From contig REEL01000122.1 of assembly GCA_007695095.1 (NCBI GenBank), positions 1 through 46,268 on the forward strand: a stretch of 46,268 bases of DNA. Direction: 5' to 3'. The translations under genes and the position numbers were made by a program. Numbering within the stretch: position 1 is the first letter of the stretch; each line of letters opens with the position of its first letter. The notes under the pieces were generated by a model. It was given only the letters and a program-made list of their open reading frames with translations. It did no database searches and had not been told where the DNA came from. This document shows, in pieces, positions 1 to 7,742 of the stretch. This DNA is from Chitinophagaceae bacterium. GTDB taxonomy: Bacteria > Bacteroidota > Bacteroidia > Chitinophagales > REEL01.

Positions 1-415
1 ATAATTTTTGTATTTAATAATTCAGTTGATTTTAGGCTTTGATAAATACTTTGCTTTTAGTAAATAAAGATTATTTTTTTCGACAACAAATATATCACAA
101 AAATTCACATAATCAATGTTATTCAATATATGTATTTTGTTTTTTTGGTGGTTTTTATGTTGGAGGGGGAGTGAGTATACTTGAAAGCACATTAGTGCCT
201 CTAAAGACAAGTTGTTGAAAAGCTTAAGTAAGACAGTTTTTATGAACAATTAACTAACCTTTTAAAAGAGGTATAAAAAACCCATTGGTGATGGCTCAAG
301 GTAATTTAAATGATGGAGTGATTAATTTTTATGGATATAATGCGCCTAAAGGAACTTTTCGGCAATTTAAATAGACTTATAGTAATCAAATAAGTAATTT
401 GCCAAAATAAGATAA
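1..415. other. Gene-poor AT-rich stretch
   Basis: I see no convincing gene here. A 75-codon minus-strand frame (22-249) has no recognisable domain and no clear ribosome binding site. A 27-codon plus-strand frame (291-374, starting MAQGNLNDG) matches nothing I know and could be the end of a decayed gene. With the pseudogene and repeats that follow, the stretch looks like a site of past insertion and decay, which is inference. Confidence 0.5.
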
Positions 416-435
416 AGACGCGATTAATCGCGTCT
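416..435. repeat. 20-bp perfect palindrome, REP/MITE-like
   Basis: The two 10-nt halves (agacgcgatt / aatcgcgtct) are exact reverse complements, and the sequence continues with ctacc. From memory, a core of this form with flanking GTAGAG/CTCTAC recurs in intergenic DNA of cyanobacteria and other bacteria, so this is probably one copy of an interspersed short palindrome. It lies about 45 nt beyond the 3' end of the antitoxin pseudogene and could also act as a weak hairpin. Only one copy is in the window. Confidence 0.6.
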
Positions 436-478
436 CTACCGTCTTTTGATGATGTTATCTTTTACGTAGATTTTGGGT

Positions 479-723
479 TCACTTGAATCTTACCGCCAAT
501 TTTTTTAAATCTTCATTATTGTGGCAAATTATGGTTTTGACACGTCAGATAAGGCTTTGTATAAAATTGGCCTGCCTAAACCGGCTTCTTCTGAAATTTT
601 TGTCATTCCGATAGCTTTTGCAATTTTTCCAATTGCATTAATAACATAGGAACTATCTCATTCTTCTAACACAGTATTAAGATTCTCGGCAATCATTTCT
701 TGCTTTTCTAAATAATCTGCTAT
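479..723 (-). pseudogene. Decayed HigA-type addiction-module antidote (antitoxin) gene
   Basis: On the minus strand the frame reads ADYLEKQEMIAENLNTVLEE, stop (658-660), DSSYVINAIGKIAKAIGM, TKISEEAGLGRPILYKALSD, VSKP, stop (529-531), FATIMKI, stop (505-507). A one-base shift then restores LKKLAVRFK and a natural TGA at 479-481. This follows the 'probable addiction module antidote' family (HigA-like HTH; the usual pattern is xALGxIARARGM..IA..TGLSRexLYkALs..GNPsFaTvlkVlkALG). The N-terminus is also lost, since a TAA sits at 724-726. Three in-frame stops and a frameshift make it a clear pseudogene. No partner toxin is recognisable next to it; in this family the toxin gene normally lies 5' of the antidote gene, where there is now repeat-like DNA. 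Confidence 0.8.
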
Positions 724-779
724 TTAGGAACCTGACCACTGCTTAGTAGAAAAAGCAATGAAAAATCAGTGAGTACCGG

Positions 780-925
780 GTTGTAAATTCACGAAGGATG
801 CCCTTAAAATCCGGCAGCCCCCGCGTGAGTGATAGAAGCGGAAAGCCCACAACGACGGAGGCGTGAGGACTTGGAGCGAATAGCACGACCCGCAGGGGCA
901 CGCCCAAAAACCTATACTTTAAGCA
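780..925. repeat. GC-rich probable interspersed repeat
   Basis: This stretch is far richer in GC than its surroundings and contains cccgcgtgagtgatagaag, gcggaaagccc, gcacgacccgcaggggc and acgccc. It can be read as a 76-codon minus-strand frame (743-973), but the translation has no recognisable domain. From memory, very similar strings (CCCCTGCGGGTCGTGCTAT, GGCTTTCCGCTTCTATCAC) recur between genes in Bacteroidota genomes, so I read it as a non-coding interspersed element. It abuts the truncated 5' end of the antitoxin pseudogene. From 926 to 1096 I see nothing but AT-rich DNA and the upstream region of the next gene. Confidence 0.5.
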
Positions 926-1096
926 TGCAAAATCAGCTACACTAATCCCGGCATTTTTTGTAAATAGCACCAAAAAGAACTATTTTTAAGCCCGATAAAA
1001 AAAATTGGTTTGCATAAAAACCGGAATTCAAAATTCATGTTGTTGTTTATGTAAATACTTTAGGGATGCTTCCCGCTCACTTTTAAAAAATAAACT

Positions 1097-1972
1097 ATGT
1101 ACACAAAACCCATGTTACGCGATGATGCAATGAGAGGCGAAACAATAATTGTTACAGGCGGAGGAACAGGCCTGGGAAAATCTATGAGTAAATATTTTTT
1201 GGAGTTAGGTGCCAATGTTGTGATTACAAGCCGCAAAAAAGAGGTTTTAGATAAAAGTGCAGAGGAACTTTCAAAAGCTACCGGAGGCGAAGTATTGCCC
1301 GTAGTTTGTGACGTGAGAGATTATGCACAGGTAGAAAATGTATTGGAAAAAACGGTTGAAAAATTTGGCTCTGTGCAGGGGCTTGTGAATAATGCTGCCG
1401 GGAATTTTATCAGTCCAACGGAAAGGCTTTCACCTAAAGCGTTCGATGTGATAGTGGATATTGTTTTGAAAGGCTCTTATAATTGCGCTTTGGCTATCGG
1501 AAAATACTGGATAAAAAATAAAATCAGAGGTAAAGTGCTGAGTATAGTTACGACTTACGCCTGGACAGGCTCTGCATATGTGGTACCTTCCGCTTGCGGC
1601 AAAGCCGGTGTTTTAGCCATGACTCGCTCGCTGGCTGTGGAATGGGCTAAGTATGGTATCCGCTTAAATGCCATAGCTCCCGGTCCTTTCCCGACAGAGG
1701 GTGCGTGGTCGCGACTTTTCCCGAAGGAGTTAGAAAAGCTTTTTGATGCAAATACTAAAATCCCTTTAAAAAGATATGGAAACCATCAGGAGCTGGCAAA
1801 TTTGTCTGCTTATCTTATGTCTGATTTTTCATCTTATATTACCGGCGAGGTCATTACAATTGATGGTGGTGAATGGCTCAAAGGTGCCGGAGAGTTTAAT
1901 GTTTTGGAGGAAGTTCCCGAAGAAATGTGGGATGAACTGGAAAAAATAGTTAGAAAGGGCAAAAGTAGTTAA
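1097..1972 (+). CDS. SDR-family 2,4-dienoyl-CoA reductase (DECR1-like)
   Basis: A 291-aa short-chain dehydrogenase/reductase, probably the NADPH-dependent 2,4-dienoyl-CoA reductase used in beta-oxidation of unsaturated fatty acids. The Rossmann motif TGGGTGLG is at residues 20-27 and NNAAG at 98-102. The usual Tyr of YxxxK is Ser165 (VPSACGKAG) with Lys169. Tyr154 (TTYAWTG) lies 11 residues before Ser165, which is the Tyr199/Ser210/Lys214 spacing of human mitochondrial DECR1. The tail (IDGGEWLKGAGEFN, then a MWDELEKIVRKGKSS end) also follows DECR1 rather than bacterial FabG. The start is an ATG with no strong Shine-Dalgarno sequence, as is usual in this phylum. The gene converges on the Kazal lipoprotein with a 4-nt overlap. 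Another enoyl- or hydroxyacyl-CoA SDR role is possible. Confidence 0.85.
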   Translation: MYTKPMLRDDAMRGETIIVTGGGTGLGKSMSKYFLELGANVVITSRKKEVLDKSAEELSKATGGEVLPVVCDVRDYAQVENVLEKTVEKFGSVQGLVNNAAGNFISPTERLSPKAFDVIVDIVLKGSYNCALAIGKYWIKNKIRGKVLSIVTTYAWTGSAYVVPSACGKAGVLAMTRSLAVEWAKYGIRLNAIAPGPFPTEGAWSRLFPKELEKLFDANTKIPLKRYGNHQELANLSAYLMSDFSSYITGEVITIDGGEWLKGAGEFNVLEEVPEEMWDELEKIVRKGKSS

Positions 1973-2190
1973 CAGGGGCCCTGAATCCATAATTGCACAC
2001 CGTTTCTCTCAGCTTCACAGGCATTTCGGTACTGTATGTCATCGCATCCGCAAACCGGGTCAACGAAGTTTGAACAGGCGCGATGAGGGTCGTATGAGGC
2101 CGGGTCTATGCATGGCTTTGATTTTCCACAGGAGCTCAAGGCTAAGAACGCCAGGCTAATAACTAAAAAATACAGTAATTTTATTTTCAT
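1969..2190 (-). CDS. Small lipoprotein with a Kazal-type domain
   Basis: A 73-aa protein. The N-terminus is a lipoprotein signal (MKIKLLYFLVISLAFLALSSC) with the lipobox LSSC, so the mature protein should begin with a lipidated Cys. The remainder has the cysteine pattern of a Kazal serine-protease-inhibitor domain, C..C..VCGCDDIQYRNAC..GV..GPC. Short Kazal-containing lipoproteins are known in Bacteroidota, but their targets are mostly unknown and the domain here is minimal, so real protease inhibition is inference. It is transcribed away from pheT across a 130-nt shared upstream region, and its 3' end overlaps the SDR gene by 4 nt. Confidence 0.8.
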   Translation of the reverse strand: MKIKLLYFLVISLAFLALSSCGKSKPCIDPASYDPHRACSNFVDPVCGCDDIQYRNACEAERNGVQLWIQGPC

Positions 2191-2251
2191 ACCTATCCCA
2201 AACGATTTATAAGCCTCTTTATTGAAATTATCAGAAAATAGCTTTTATTTT

Positions 2252-2259
2252 TACTTTTG
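2252..2259 (+). promoter_or_regulatory. Candidate -7 box for pheT
   Basis: TACTTTTG matches the Bacteroidota -7 consensus TAnnTTTG exactly and is followed by c, as is common. The nearest upstream TTG (2222-2224) is 27 nt away, somewhat too far for the -33 element, so the call rests on the -7 box alone. It would give a leader of about 55 nt before the pheT ATG. Confidence 0.4.
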
Positions 2260-2320
2260 CAGATTATTAGCACACAATCAAGGCAAAACACTATCTGTTT
2301 TCTAATTTAAAACGAAACTA

Positions 2321-4741
2321 ATGAAATTATCGCTCTTTCTGCTTAAAAATTATATTCAAACCCCTTTAGATGAAAATGAGATTGCCGAAATTCTTACTGA
2401 TATTGGTCTTGAGGTAGAGGGAGTTGAACGATTCAGCAGTGTAAAAGGAGGATATAAAGGTTTGGTTGTGGGTGAAGTAACGCATACAGAAAAACATCCT
2501 AATGCCGATCGCCTGAAAATCACAAAAGTTCAGGTCGGAAATAATGAAGAGCTGCAGATTGTTTGTGGAGCACCTAATGTAGAGAGCGGACAAAAGGTAG
2601 TAGTAGCAAAAGTAGGGACAACAATTTATCCTGTAGAAGGAGATTCGTTTGAAATTAAAAAAACAAAAATCAGAGGGGTAGAGTCCTTCGGAATGATTTG
2701 TGCCGAAGACGAAATCGGAGCCGGCAGCAGCCATGACGGCATAATGGTTTTGCCCGTACACAGCAATCCCGGAGATGAGATAAAAGATATACTTCCTGTT
2801 TTTGAAGATGTGATATTTGAAATAGGACTTACACCCAACAGAACGGATGCCATGTCTCACCACGGAGTAGCCATCGATTTACATGCCGCTCTAAAAGCCA
2901 GAAAAAAAGAGTCCAGATTAATTTTAACGGATAGTACTAAACTGACGGATATTTCTGCTGAAAGTCCGGTGAAAATAAAAATTGAAGATGAGCAGGCTTG
3001 TCCTGTTTACAGTGGCATTTGCTTTCATAATCTAAAGGTTAAGCCTTCCCCTTCATGGCTTCAGAATCAACTGCTTTCGATTGGTGTGAAACCCATAAAC
3101 AATGTCGTTGACATAACAAATCTGGTTTTAAAAGAACTGGGACAGCCCCTGCATGCTTTTGATTTAAAAAAAGTAAGTGGAGATTCCATCATAATCCGCA
3201 AGGCTAAAAAAGATGAATCCATCATTACGCTTGACAAAAAAGAAAGAAAGCTTCAAACAACGGATTTGGTGATTTGTGATAAAGAAAAACCCCTTTGTAT
3301 AGCCGGTGTGATGGGAGGCTTAAATTCGGGTATTACTGAAGAAAGCAGCACTCTTTTTTTAGAAAGCGCCTATTTTTCACCGGAAGGTATCCGAAAAACT
3401 TCAATACACCACCAATTACGTTCTGACGCAGCAATGAGGTATGAAAAAGGAGCCGATCCATTCATTACCTTAAAAGCTCTTGAAAGAGCTGCTTTTCTGC
3501 TGAAAGATTTGGCAAATGCTGAGATTTCCGGTCAAGCCCTGACTGTAAAGCCCGCTCAACCTCCATTTTTCAAAGTTGAACTGAGAATGAAGCAGTTGAA
3601 TAAAATAGCCGGAATGAATTTCGATAAGGCGGAGGTTAACCGTATTCTTACAGATTTACAAATACTTATAAAAGAAGAACATGCAGATACATTTAAGCTT
3701 GAAATCCCACCTGCAAAAACAGATGTGATTCGGGAAATAGATGTGATAGAAGAGATAATCAGAATTTACGGTATAAATGAAATCCCGGTTAATGATGATT
3801 TACAAATGAAATTACCCGGAAAACTAACGGATGCTGCCGACGAATTTTATGAAAAAACAGCTCAATACCTATCATCTCATGGTTTTTTTGAAATGAATAA
3901 TAACTCCATCAGCCGGGGCGAGTATTATCCGGAAGATGACACTTCTGTTGTGCGAATTATTAAAAGTGCCAATGCAGAGTTGAATGTCTTACGAAAAGAT
4001 CTTTATCACTGTGGCCTGGAAGCTATCCGCTTTAATAAAAATCGAAACTATCCAAACCTAAGACTCTTTGAGGCCGGAAAAATTTATCAAAAGACAAATG
4101 ACAGCTACGAGGAAAAAGACAAATTCATGATTTGGATGACCGGCAGCATAAATGAAAACAGTTGGAGAGGAAAATCTGCAAAAATGGACTTGTTTATGCT
4201 AAAAAGTTTTGCAGAAAATATTCTGAAAATTGCCGGCATAGAAGATACTCTTATCACACAATTTGAAGAAGATAACTATCTGCACTCAGGCATTTCTTAT
4301 GTAGCGGGAAGCAATACTGTTTTGCAGATTGGTCATGTGAATGAAAATCTCAGTGAAAAATTTGACATCAGTCAGCCGGTAATTATTGCTGAATTTAATT
4401 GGCCTATATTGGTTGAACGCTTTAAAAATCAATCAATAATTAATAAAGAAATACCGAAATATCCTTCTGTTAAAAGAGATCTGGCCATTTTAATACCTTC
4501 AGCTACTGCCTATATCGATTTAAAAAATGTAATTCTGCAAATAAATAAAAAAATCATTCAGTCAGTAGATATTTTTGATACCTATAAAGGAAAAGGCATT
4601 CCGGAGGATAAAAAATCCTATGCTTTTAGAATTAGTTTTCAGCATACCGAAAAAACTTTGACAGACAAGGAAGTTGACAAGGAAATGAAAAAAATCATCT
4701 TCCGGCTTGAGAAAGATTTTGGTGCTCAGATACGGGAATAA
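2321..4741 (+). CDS. pheT: Phenylalanine--tRNA ligase beta subunit
   Basis: An 806-aa protein of normal length for bacterial PheT. It forms the alpha2-beta2 enzyme that charges tRNA-Phe; pheS is not in this window. Visible parts: the N-terminal MKLSLFLLKNYIQTPLDENE start; an EMAPII-like tRNA-binding domain near 40-150 (VGEVTHTEKHPNADRLKI, IVCGAPNV); the B3/B4 editing region with KPINNVVDITNLVLKELGQP and HAFDL; the B5 domain near 400-480 ending EEIIRIYGINEIP; a core domain with LRLFEAGKIYQ; and a C-terminal ferredoxin-fold anticodon-binding domain (YPSVKRDLAILIP to the end). The gene heads a probable operon with the coiled-coil gene and zapA, an order commonly seen in this phylum. Confidence 0.98.
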   Translation: MKLSLFLLKNYIQTPLDENEIAEILTDIGLEVEGVERFSSVKGGYKGLVVGEVTHTEKHPNADRLKITKVQVGNNEELQIVCGAPNVESGQKVVVAKVGTTIYPVEGDSFEIKKTKIRGVESFGMICAEDEIGAGSSHDGIMVLPVHSNPGDEIKDILPVFEDVIFEIGLTPNRTDAMSHHGVAIDLHAALKARKKESRLILTDSTKLTDISAESPVKIKIEDEQACPVYSGICFHNLKVKPSPSWLQNQLLSIGVKPINNVVDITNLVLKELGQPLHAFDLKKVSGDSIIIRKAKKDESIITLDKKERKLQTTDLVICDKEKPLCIAGVMGGLNSGITEESSTLFLESAYFSPEGIRKTSIHHQLRSDAAMRYEKGADPFITLKALERAAFLLKDLANAEISGQALTVKPAQPPFFKVELRMKQLNKIAGMNFDKAEVNRILTDLQILIKEEHADTFKLEIPPAKTDVIREIDVIEEIIRIYGINEIPVNDDLQMKLPGKLTDAADEFYEKTAQYLSSHGFFEMNNNSISRGEYYPEDDTSVVRIIKSANAELNVLRKDLYHCGLEAIRFNKNRNYPNLRLFEAGKIYQKTNDSYEEKDKFMIWMTGSINENSWRGKSAKMDLFMLKSFAENILKIAGIEDTLITQFEEDNYLHSGISYVAGSNTVLQIGHVNENLSEKFDISQPVIIAEFNWPILVERFKNQSIINKEIPKYPSVKRDLAILIPSATAYIDLKNVILQINKKIIQSVDIFDTYKGKGIPEDKKSYAFRISFQHTEKTLTDKEVDKEMKKIIFRLEKDFGAQIRE

Positions 4742-4837
4742 TAAATAGCCTGAAAGCTGAGTTAAGTACTCGTTAATATGTTCTTAATTAATTCGTTATC
4801 TTTATTGCTCAAAAACATAAACTAAAGCAGGCATAAA

Positions 4838-5137
4838 ATGCAGGATGTCAGTAATCAAATTAAAGAATTAATCTTTCAATCTTCTAAATTATTGGAAGAT
4901 TACGATGTTCTTAAAGCAAAATACAATCTGCTGAAAGAAGATTACAACAATTGCAAACAGACAATTTCAGAAAAAGATCAGCATATCCAAAAGATAGAAA
5001 AAGAGTTTCATCTGCTTAAGCTTTCAAAAAAAGTTACTTCCGTTGACGACCGGGAAGATGTAGACAAACTAAAAAAACAATTGGATATGTATATCAAAGA
5101 ATTAGACCGTTGTATTCAATCTATTAATGCCGAATAA
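4838..5137 (+). CDS. Small coiled-coil protein upstream of zapA
   Basis: A 99-aa, almost entirely helical protein rich in Lys, Glu and Leu with heptad-like spacing (LLEDYDVLKAKYNLLKEDY, then LKKQLDMYIKELDRCI), so it should form a coiled coil. There is no signal peptide or membrane segment. It ends 6 nt before zapA and must be co-transcribed with it. In many Bacteroidota a short coiled-coil gene occupies this place between pheT and zapA. A role in cell division, for example as a ZapA or Z-ring partner in the manner of ZapB, is suggested only by position and shape. Confidence 0.75.
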   Translation: MQDVSNQIKELIFQSSKLLEDYDVLKAKYNLLKEDYNNCKQTISEKDQHIQKIEKEFHLLKLSKKVTSVDDREDVDKLKKQLDMYIKELDRCIQSINAE

Positions 5138-5143
5138 AAAATT

Positions 5144-5437
5144 ATGTCAAAAAAGATTAGTATAAATGTAGTCATTGCAGACAGGCCTTACCCAATGCTG
5201 ATAGACCCTGAGGAAGAAGAGATGGTAAGAAAAGCTGCCAAGCAGATTAATGAAGACATCCGAAATTTCAAAAACAAGTATGAGGCAAAAGATAAGCAGG
5301 ATTTTTTGGCCATGTGCTCATTAATTTATGCCGTAAAAAATGCACAGTCTGAAAAAAACATTCAGCTGAAAGACCAATCTGTAATGGATGAAATAAACGA
5401 GATTTTAAAAAAAATTGAGAATACCGACCGTTTATAA
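5144..5437 (+). CDS. zapA: Cell division protein ZapA
   Basis: A 97-aa ZapA-family protein that binds FtsZ and stabilises the Z-ring. The N-terminal half carries the typical ISINVVIADRPYPMLIDPEE strand region followed by EMVRKAAKQINEDIRNFK, and the C-terminal half is the dimerising helix with DFLAMCSLIYAVKNAQSE. The length and the DxxDxLAMxxL-type region fit the family. It follows the coiled-coil gene by 6 nt. In many relatives the ribonuclease Y gene comes next, but here an alpha/beta hydrolase does. Confidence 0.93.
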   Translation: MSKKISINVVIADRPYPMLIDPEEEEMVRKAAKQINEDIRNFKNKYEAKDKQDFLAMCSLIYAVKNAQSEKNIQLKDQSVMDEINEILKKIENTDRL

Positions 5438-5514
5438 GATTCACTTTCCTTTGATTTCTACCTTTTAAGTTTTCAAAATTTTAACAAAAAGAATGTTTGC
5501 ATGTTACTTTCTGC

Positions 5515-6318
5515 ATGGCAGCAAAACATTTGTATTACCGAAAAATTGAAAAGTCTCCGGAACTTCCCTGGCTTGTATTTGTACATGGTGCCGGAGGAAG
5601 CAATCTGACATGGAAGCGACAGGAAGATTTTTTCAAAAATCACTTTAATCTGTTAATCCCTGATTTAAGAGACCACGGCGATACAGGCAACTTAGACAAT
5701 CAGGAAAACTATACTTTTAAGCTGATAGCTTCAGATTTGATTAAAGTTTTAGATAAGGAAAAAATCCGGGAAGCCCATTTTGCCGGTGTCTCTATGGGGA
5801 CTTTAGTTATTCACGCTATTTATAGGTTTTTTCCTGAAAGAATCAGCTCCATGATACTTTACGGGGGCGTGTTTAGAAATGATTTCCGCTTACGTTTTTT
5901 TACTGCAACTGCCAAAACCTTAAATTATATTTTGCCATACCACATTATGTACCGATTCTTTGCCCAAATTGTGATGCCCGGGAACAATCATAAAAAAGCA
6001 AGAAATATAATGATACAGGAATCTGCTAAATTATCGGCGGAAGCCTATAATAAGTGGGTGGGACTCTATACCGGATTTGGTCAATTTATGAAGCAAATAG
6101 TAAACAGCCCTTTTAATATACCTGCTTTAGCTTGTATGGGTTCACAGGATTTTGTGTTTCTTAACGGGGCTAAAAATTTTGCCGAAAGAAATAAATCACT
6201 TAATCTGAAAATCATTAAAAACTGTGGCCATGTATGTAATATTGAAAGACCGGGAGAAGTAAACAAGCTGAGCCTCAACTTTTTAAATGAATTAATGTTT
6301 GCTAAAAACGCTATTTAG
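5515..6318 (+). CDS. Alpha/beta hydrolase
   Basis: A 267-aa alpha/beta-hydrolase fold enzyme, cytoplasmic, substrate unknown. The oxyanion segment VFVHGAGGSNLTW, the strand LIPDLRDHGDTG, the nucleophile elbow GVSMG (Ser93), the acid in MGSQDFVF (Asp212) and the base in NCGHVCNIERPG (His239) form a complete catalytic triad, so it should be active, probably as an esterase or lipase-like hydrolase. I start it at ATG 5515. An upstream in-frame TTG at 5497 overlaps a -7-like AATGTTTG box (5492-5499), which makes translation from there unlikely. The gene lies 77 nt after zapA and probably has its own promoter. Confidence 0.85.
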   Translation: MAAKHLYYRKIEKSPELPWLVFVHGAGGSNLTWKRQEDFFKNHFNLLIPDLRDHGDTGNLDNQENYTFKLIASDLIKVLDKEKIREAHFAGVSMGTLVIHAIYRFFPERISSMILYGGVFRNDFRLRFFTATAKTLNYILPYHIMYRFFAQIVMPGNNHKKARNIMIQESAKLSAEAYNKWVGLYTGFGQFMKQIVNSPFNIPALACMGSQDFVFLNGAKNFAERNKSLNLKIIKNCGHVCNIERPGEVNKLSLNFLNELMFAKNAI

Positions 6319-6388
6319 ACTTCCTGCTTTTACCAAGTAGAAATAGGCAGAAAAAATTTTTTTCTTCATAAAAAAGATTATTTTTTTA

Positions 6389-6416
6389 TTGTTTAAACAG
6401 TTAGGCATTGTTTTTG
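6389..6416 (+). promoter_or_regulatory. Promoter of the sigma-factor gene
   Basis: TTG (6389-6391), then 17 nt, then TGTTTTTG (6409-6416). This fits the Bacteroidota consensus TTG-N17-23-TAnnTTTG with one mismatch. The predicted transcription start near 6422 excludes the in-frame ATG at 6408 and supports ATG 6450. Confidence 0.6.
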
Positions 6417-6449
6417 CAATTATTCGAGTATATAAAAGAGGAGAAAAAC

Positions 6450-7028
6450 ATGTTAAAGCAAAAGTTAAGCGACAAAGAGTTAGTAAAACTATATTTGAAA
6501 GGGGATGAATATGCTTTGGAATGTCTAATTAACAGACACAGAGACAAAGTCTATACCTCAATCTATATGTTCGTTAAAGACACATATCTTGCCGAAGATA
6601 TTTTTCAGGAAACATTTATTAAAGTTGTAGACACCCTGCGTTCAGGGAAATACCATGAAGAAGGGAAATTCCTTCCATGGGTGTTGAGAATTGCACACAA
6701 CTTATGTATAGATTTTTTCCGCAAAACGAAAAGAAGCCCATCCGTAACTAACCCGGAAGGTTTCGATATATTCAATATTTTAGTTTTTGCAGAAGAAAAT
6801 GCAGAGCAAAAAATAATTAAAAATCAAACCCATAGAAAAGTAAGACAACTTCTTGAAGAGCTCCCTCAAGAGCAAAAAGAAATTGTAATACTCAGACACT
6901 ATGCAAACCTTAGCTTTAAGGAAATTGCAAACATTACCGGTGTAAGCATCAATACAGCACTTGGTCGTATGCGTTATGCATTGATCAATCTTCGTAAAAT
7001 AATCGAAGAAAAAGCCATCAGCTTATAA
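6450..7028 (+). CDS. RNA polymerase sigma factor, sigma-70/ECF family
   Basis: A 192-aa ECF-type sigma factor that directs RNA polymerase to a promoter set not visible from sequence. Region 2 includes LSDKELVKLYLKGDEYALE, YLAEDIFQETFIKVVDTLR and FLPWVLRIAHNLCIDFFRK. Region 4 is LEELPQEQKEIVILRHYA followed by FKEIANITGVSINTALGRMR and the DNA-contact helix. ATG 6450 is preceded by aaagaggaga, a rare clear Shine-Dalgarno for this phylum, and the promoter at 6389-6416 overlaps the earlier ATG. No full transmembrane anti-sigma gene follows, but the small gene at 7310 may be a partner. Sigma factors of this form in Bacteroidota are often constitutive; that is family knowledge, not seen here. Confidence 0.92.
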   Translation: MLKQKLSDKELVKLYLKGDEYALECLINRHRDKVYTSIYMFVKDTYLAEDIFQETFIKVVDTLRSGKYHEEGKFLPWVLRIAHNLCIDFFRKTKRSPSVTNPEGFDIFNILVFAEENAEQKIIKNQTHRKVRQLLEELPQEQKEIVILRHYANLSFKEIANITGVSINTALGRMRYALINLRKIIEEKAISL

Positions 7029-7132
7029 AAGTGTATTCTTTATTGGACTTTTTAGTGTACAAACACTGTTCATTTATTTAGACGTTTAAAAAAATCCATA
7101 TTTTTTTAACAAAACCAAAAATACTGTATCTT

Positions 7133-7145
7133 TCTGTCTGACAGA
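7133..7145. repeat. Short perfect inverted repeat TCTGTC-T-GACAGA
   Basis: Six-base arms around a single T, about 105 nt after the sigma gene and 165 nt before the small acidic gene. It could be a repressor or activator half-site pair, or chance. It has no T-tract, so it is not a terminator. A second weak pair, AGTGT-ACAA-ACACT, is at 7054-7067. Confidence 0.3.
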
Positions 7146-7309
7146 TAGTTATGCGTTTTCCTTTCATTTTTGGAAAGTATTTTTTGGAATTGAATAAAAT
7201 ATGTGGCAATTATGTGGCGTTTCCATATCAGCAATTTTTAATTGACTTTTTAAACAAATCAAGCTAAATTGCCGTAAAAAGGAATATTATAACACACACA
7301 ATCGCTAAC

Positions 7310-7555
7310 ATGGACAAAAATTTTACACTTGAAAATCAACTTATTCGTTATATTTACGGAGAAACTGATAATGCCGAAAATGCTGATATTCAATCTTTTT
7401 TATCTGAAGATTGGAGTTTAAATGAAACACACCAAGGATTTAAAGATGTGTATACTTTACTGAACAGCATACCATCCAAATCTCCCAGTAGAACTTCTGT
7501 AAATATTATTTTGGAATACAGCCGTAAAGTAAGACAACCGGAAACAACCTTTTAG
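7310..7555 (+). CDS. Small acidic protein, possible partner of the sigma factor
   Basis: An 81-aa soluble protein without signal peptide or membrane segment. Its pattern is LENQLIRYIYGETDNAENAD, a segment of acidic and aromatic residues, then a C-terminal SPSRTSVNIILEYSRKV helix. I have seen this layout (L-x-R/K-Y-x-Y-x-E, then a 'SPS..t...IL.YS' end) in short proteins beside sigma or division genes of Bacteroidota. The N-terminal part resembles the start of zinc-free anti-sigma domains, so binding to the upstream sigma factor is possible but unproven. It has its own upstream region of about 280 nt. Confidence 0.6.
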   Translation: MDKNFTLENQLIRYIYGETDNAENADIQSFLSEDWSLNETHQGFKDVYTLLNSIPSKSPSRTSVNIILEYSRKVRQPETTF

Positions 7556-7742
7556 ACTCATCCTTTTGTTTTTCTCCCGAGCCTAAAGAAATTTCTATCT
7601 CTTTTAATTCCCGGTCTTAATTTTCCTTACTGCCTGACGTATTATTTACAGGCATTCTCTATGCCCTCACTCTTTACTGTCAAGCGTTTTAAATATTTTC
7701 CTATTTTTTTTAGCATTTCGCTAAATCTTTGAATTAAATTTC

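Noticed and set aside
22-249. 75-codon minus-strand frame
   Set aside because: No domain, no ribosome binding site, AT-rich composition typical of chance frames.
743-973. 76-codon minus-strand frame in the GC-rich segment
   Set aside because: Translation has no family resemblance and coincides with repeat-like DNA.
2366-2863. 165-codon frame antisense to pheT
   Set aside because: Lies wholly within the well-supported pheT gene; a shadow of its codon use.
5438-5514. Possible 6S RNA or other small RNA after zapA
   Set aside because: Only 77 nt are available and no long hairpin with a central bubble is visible.
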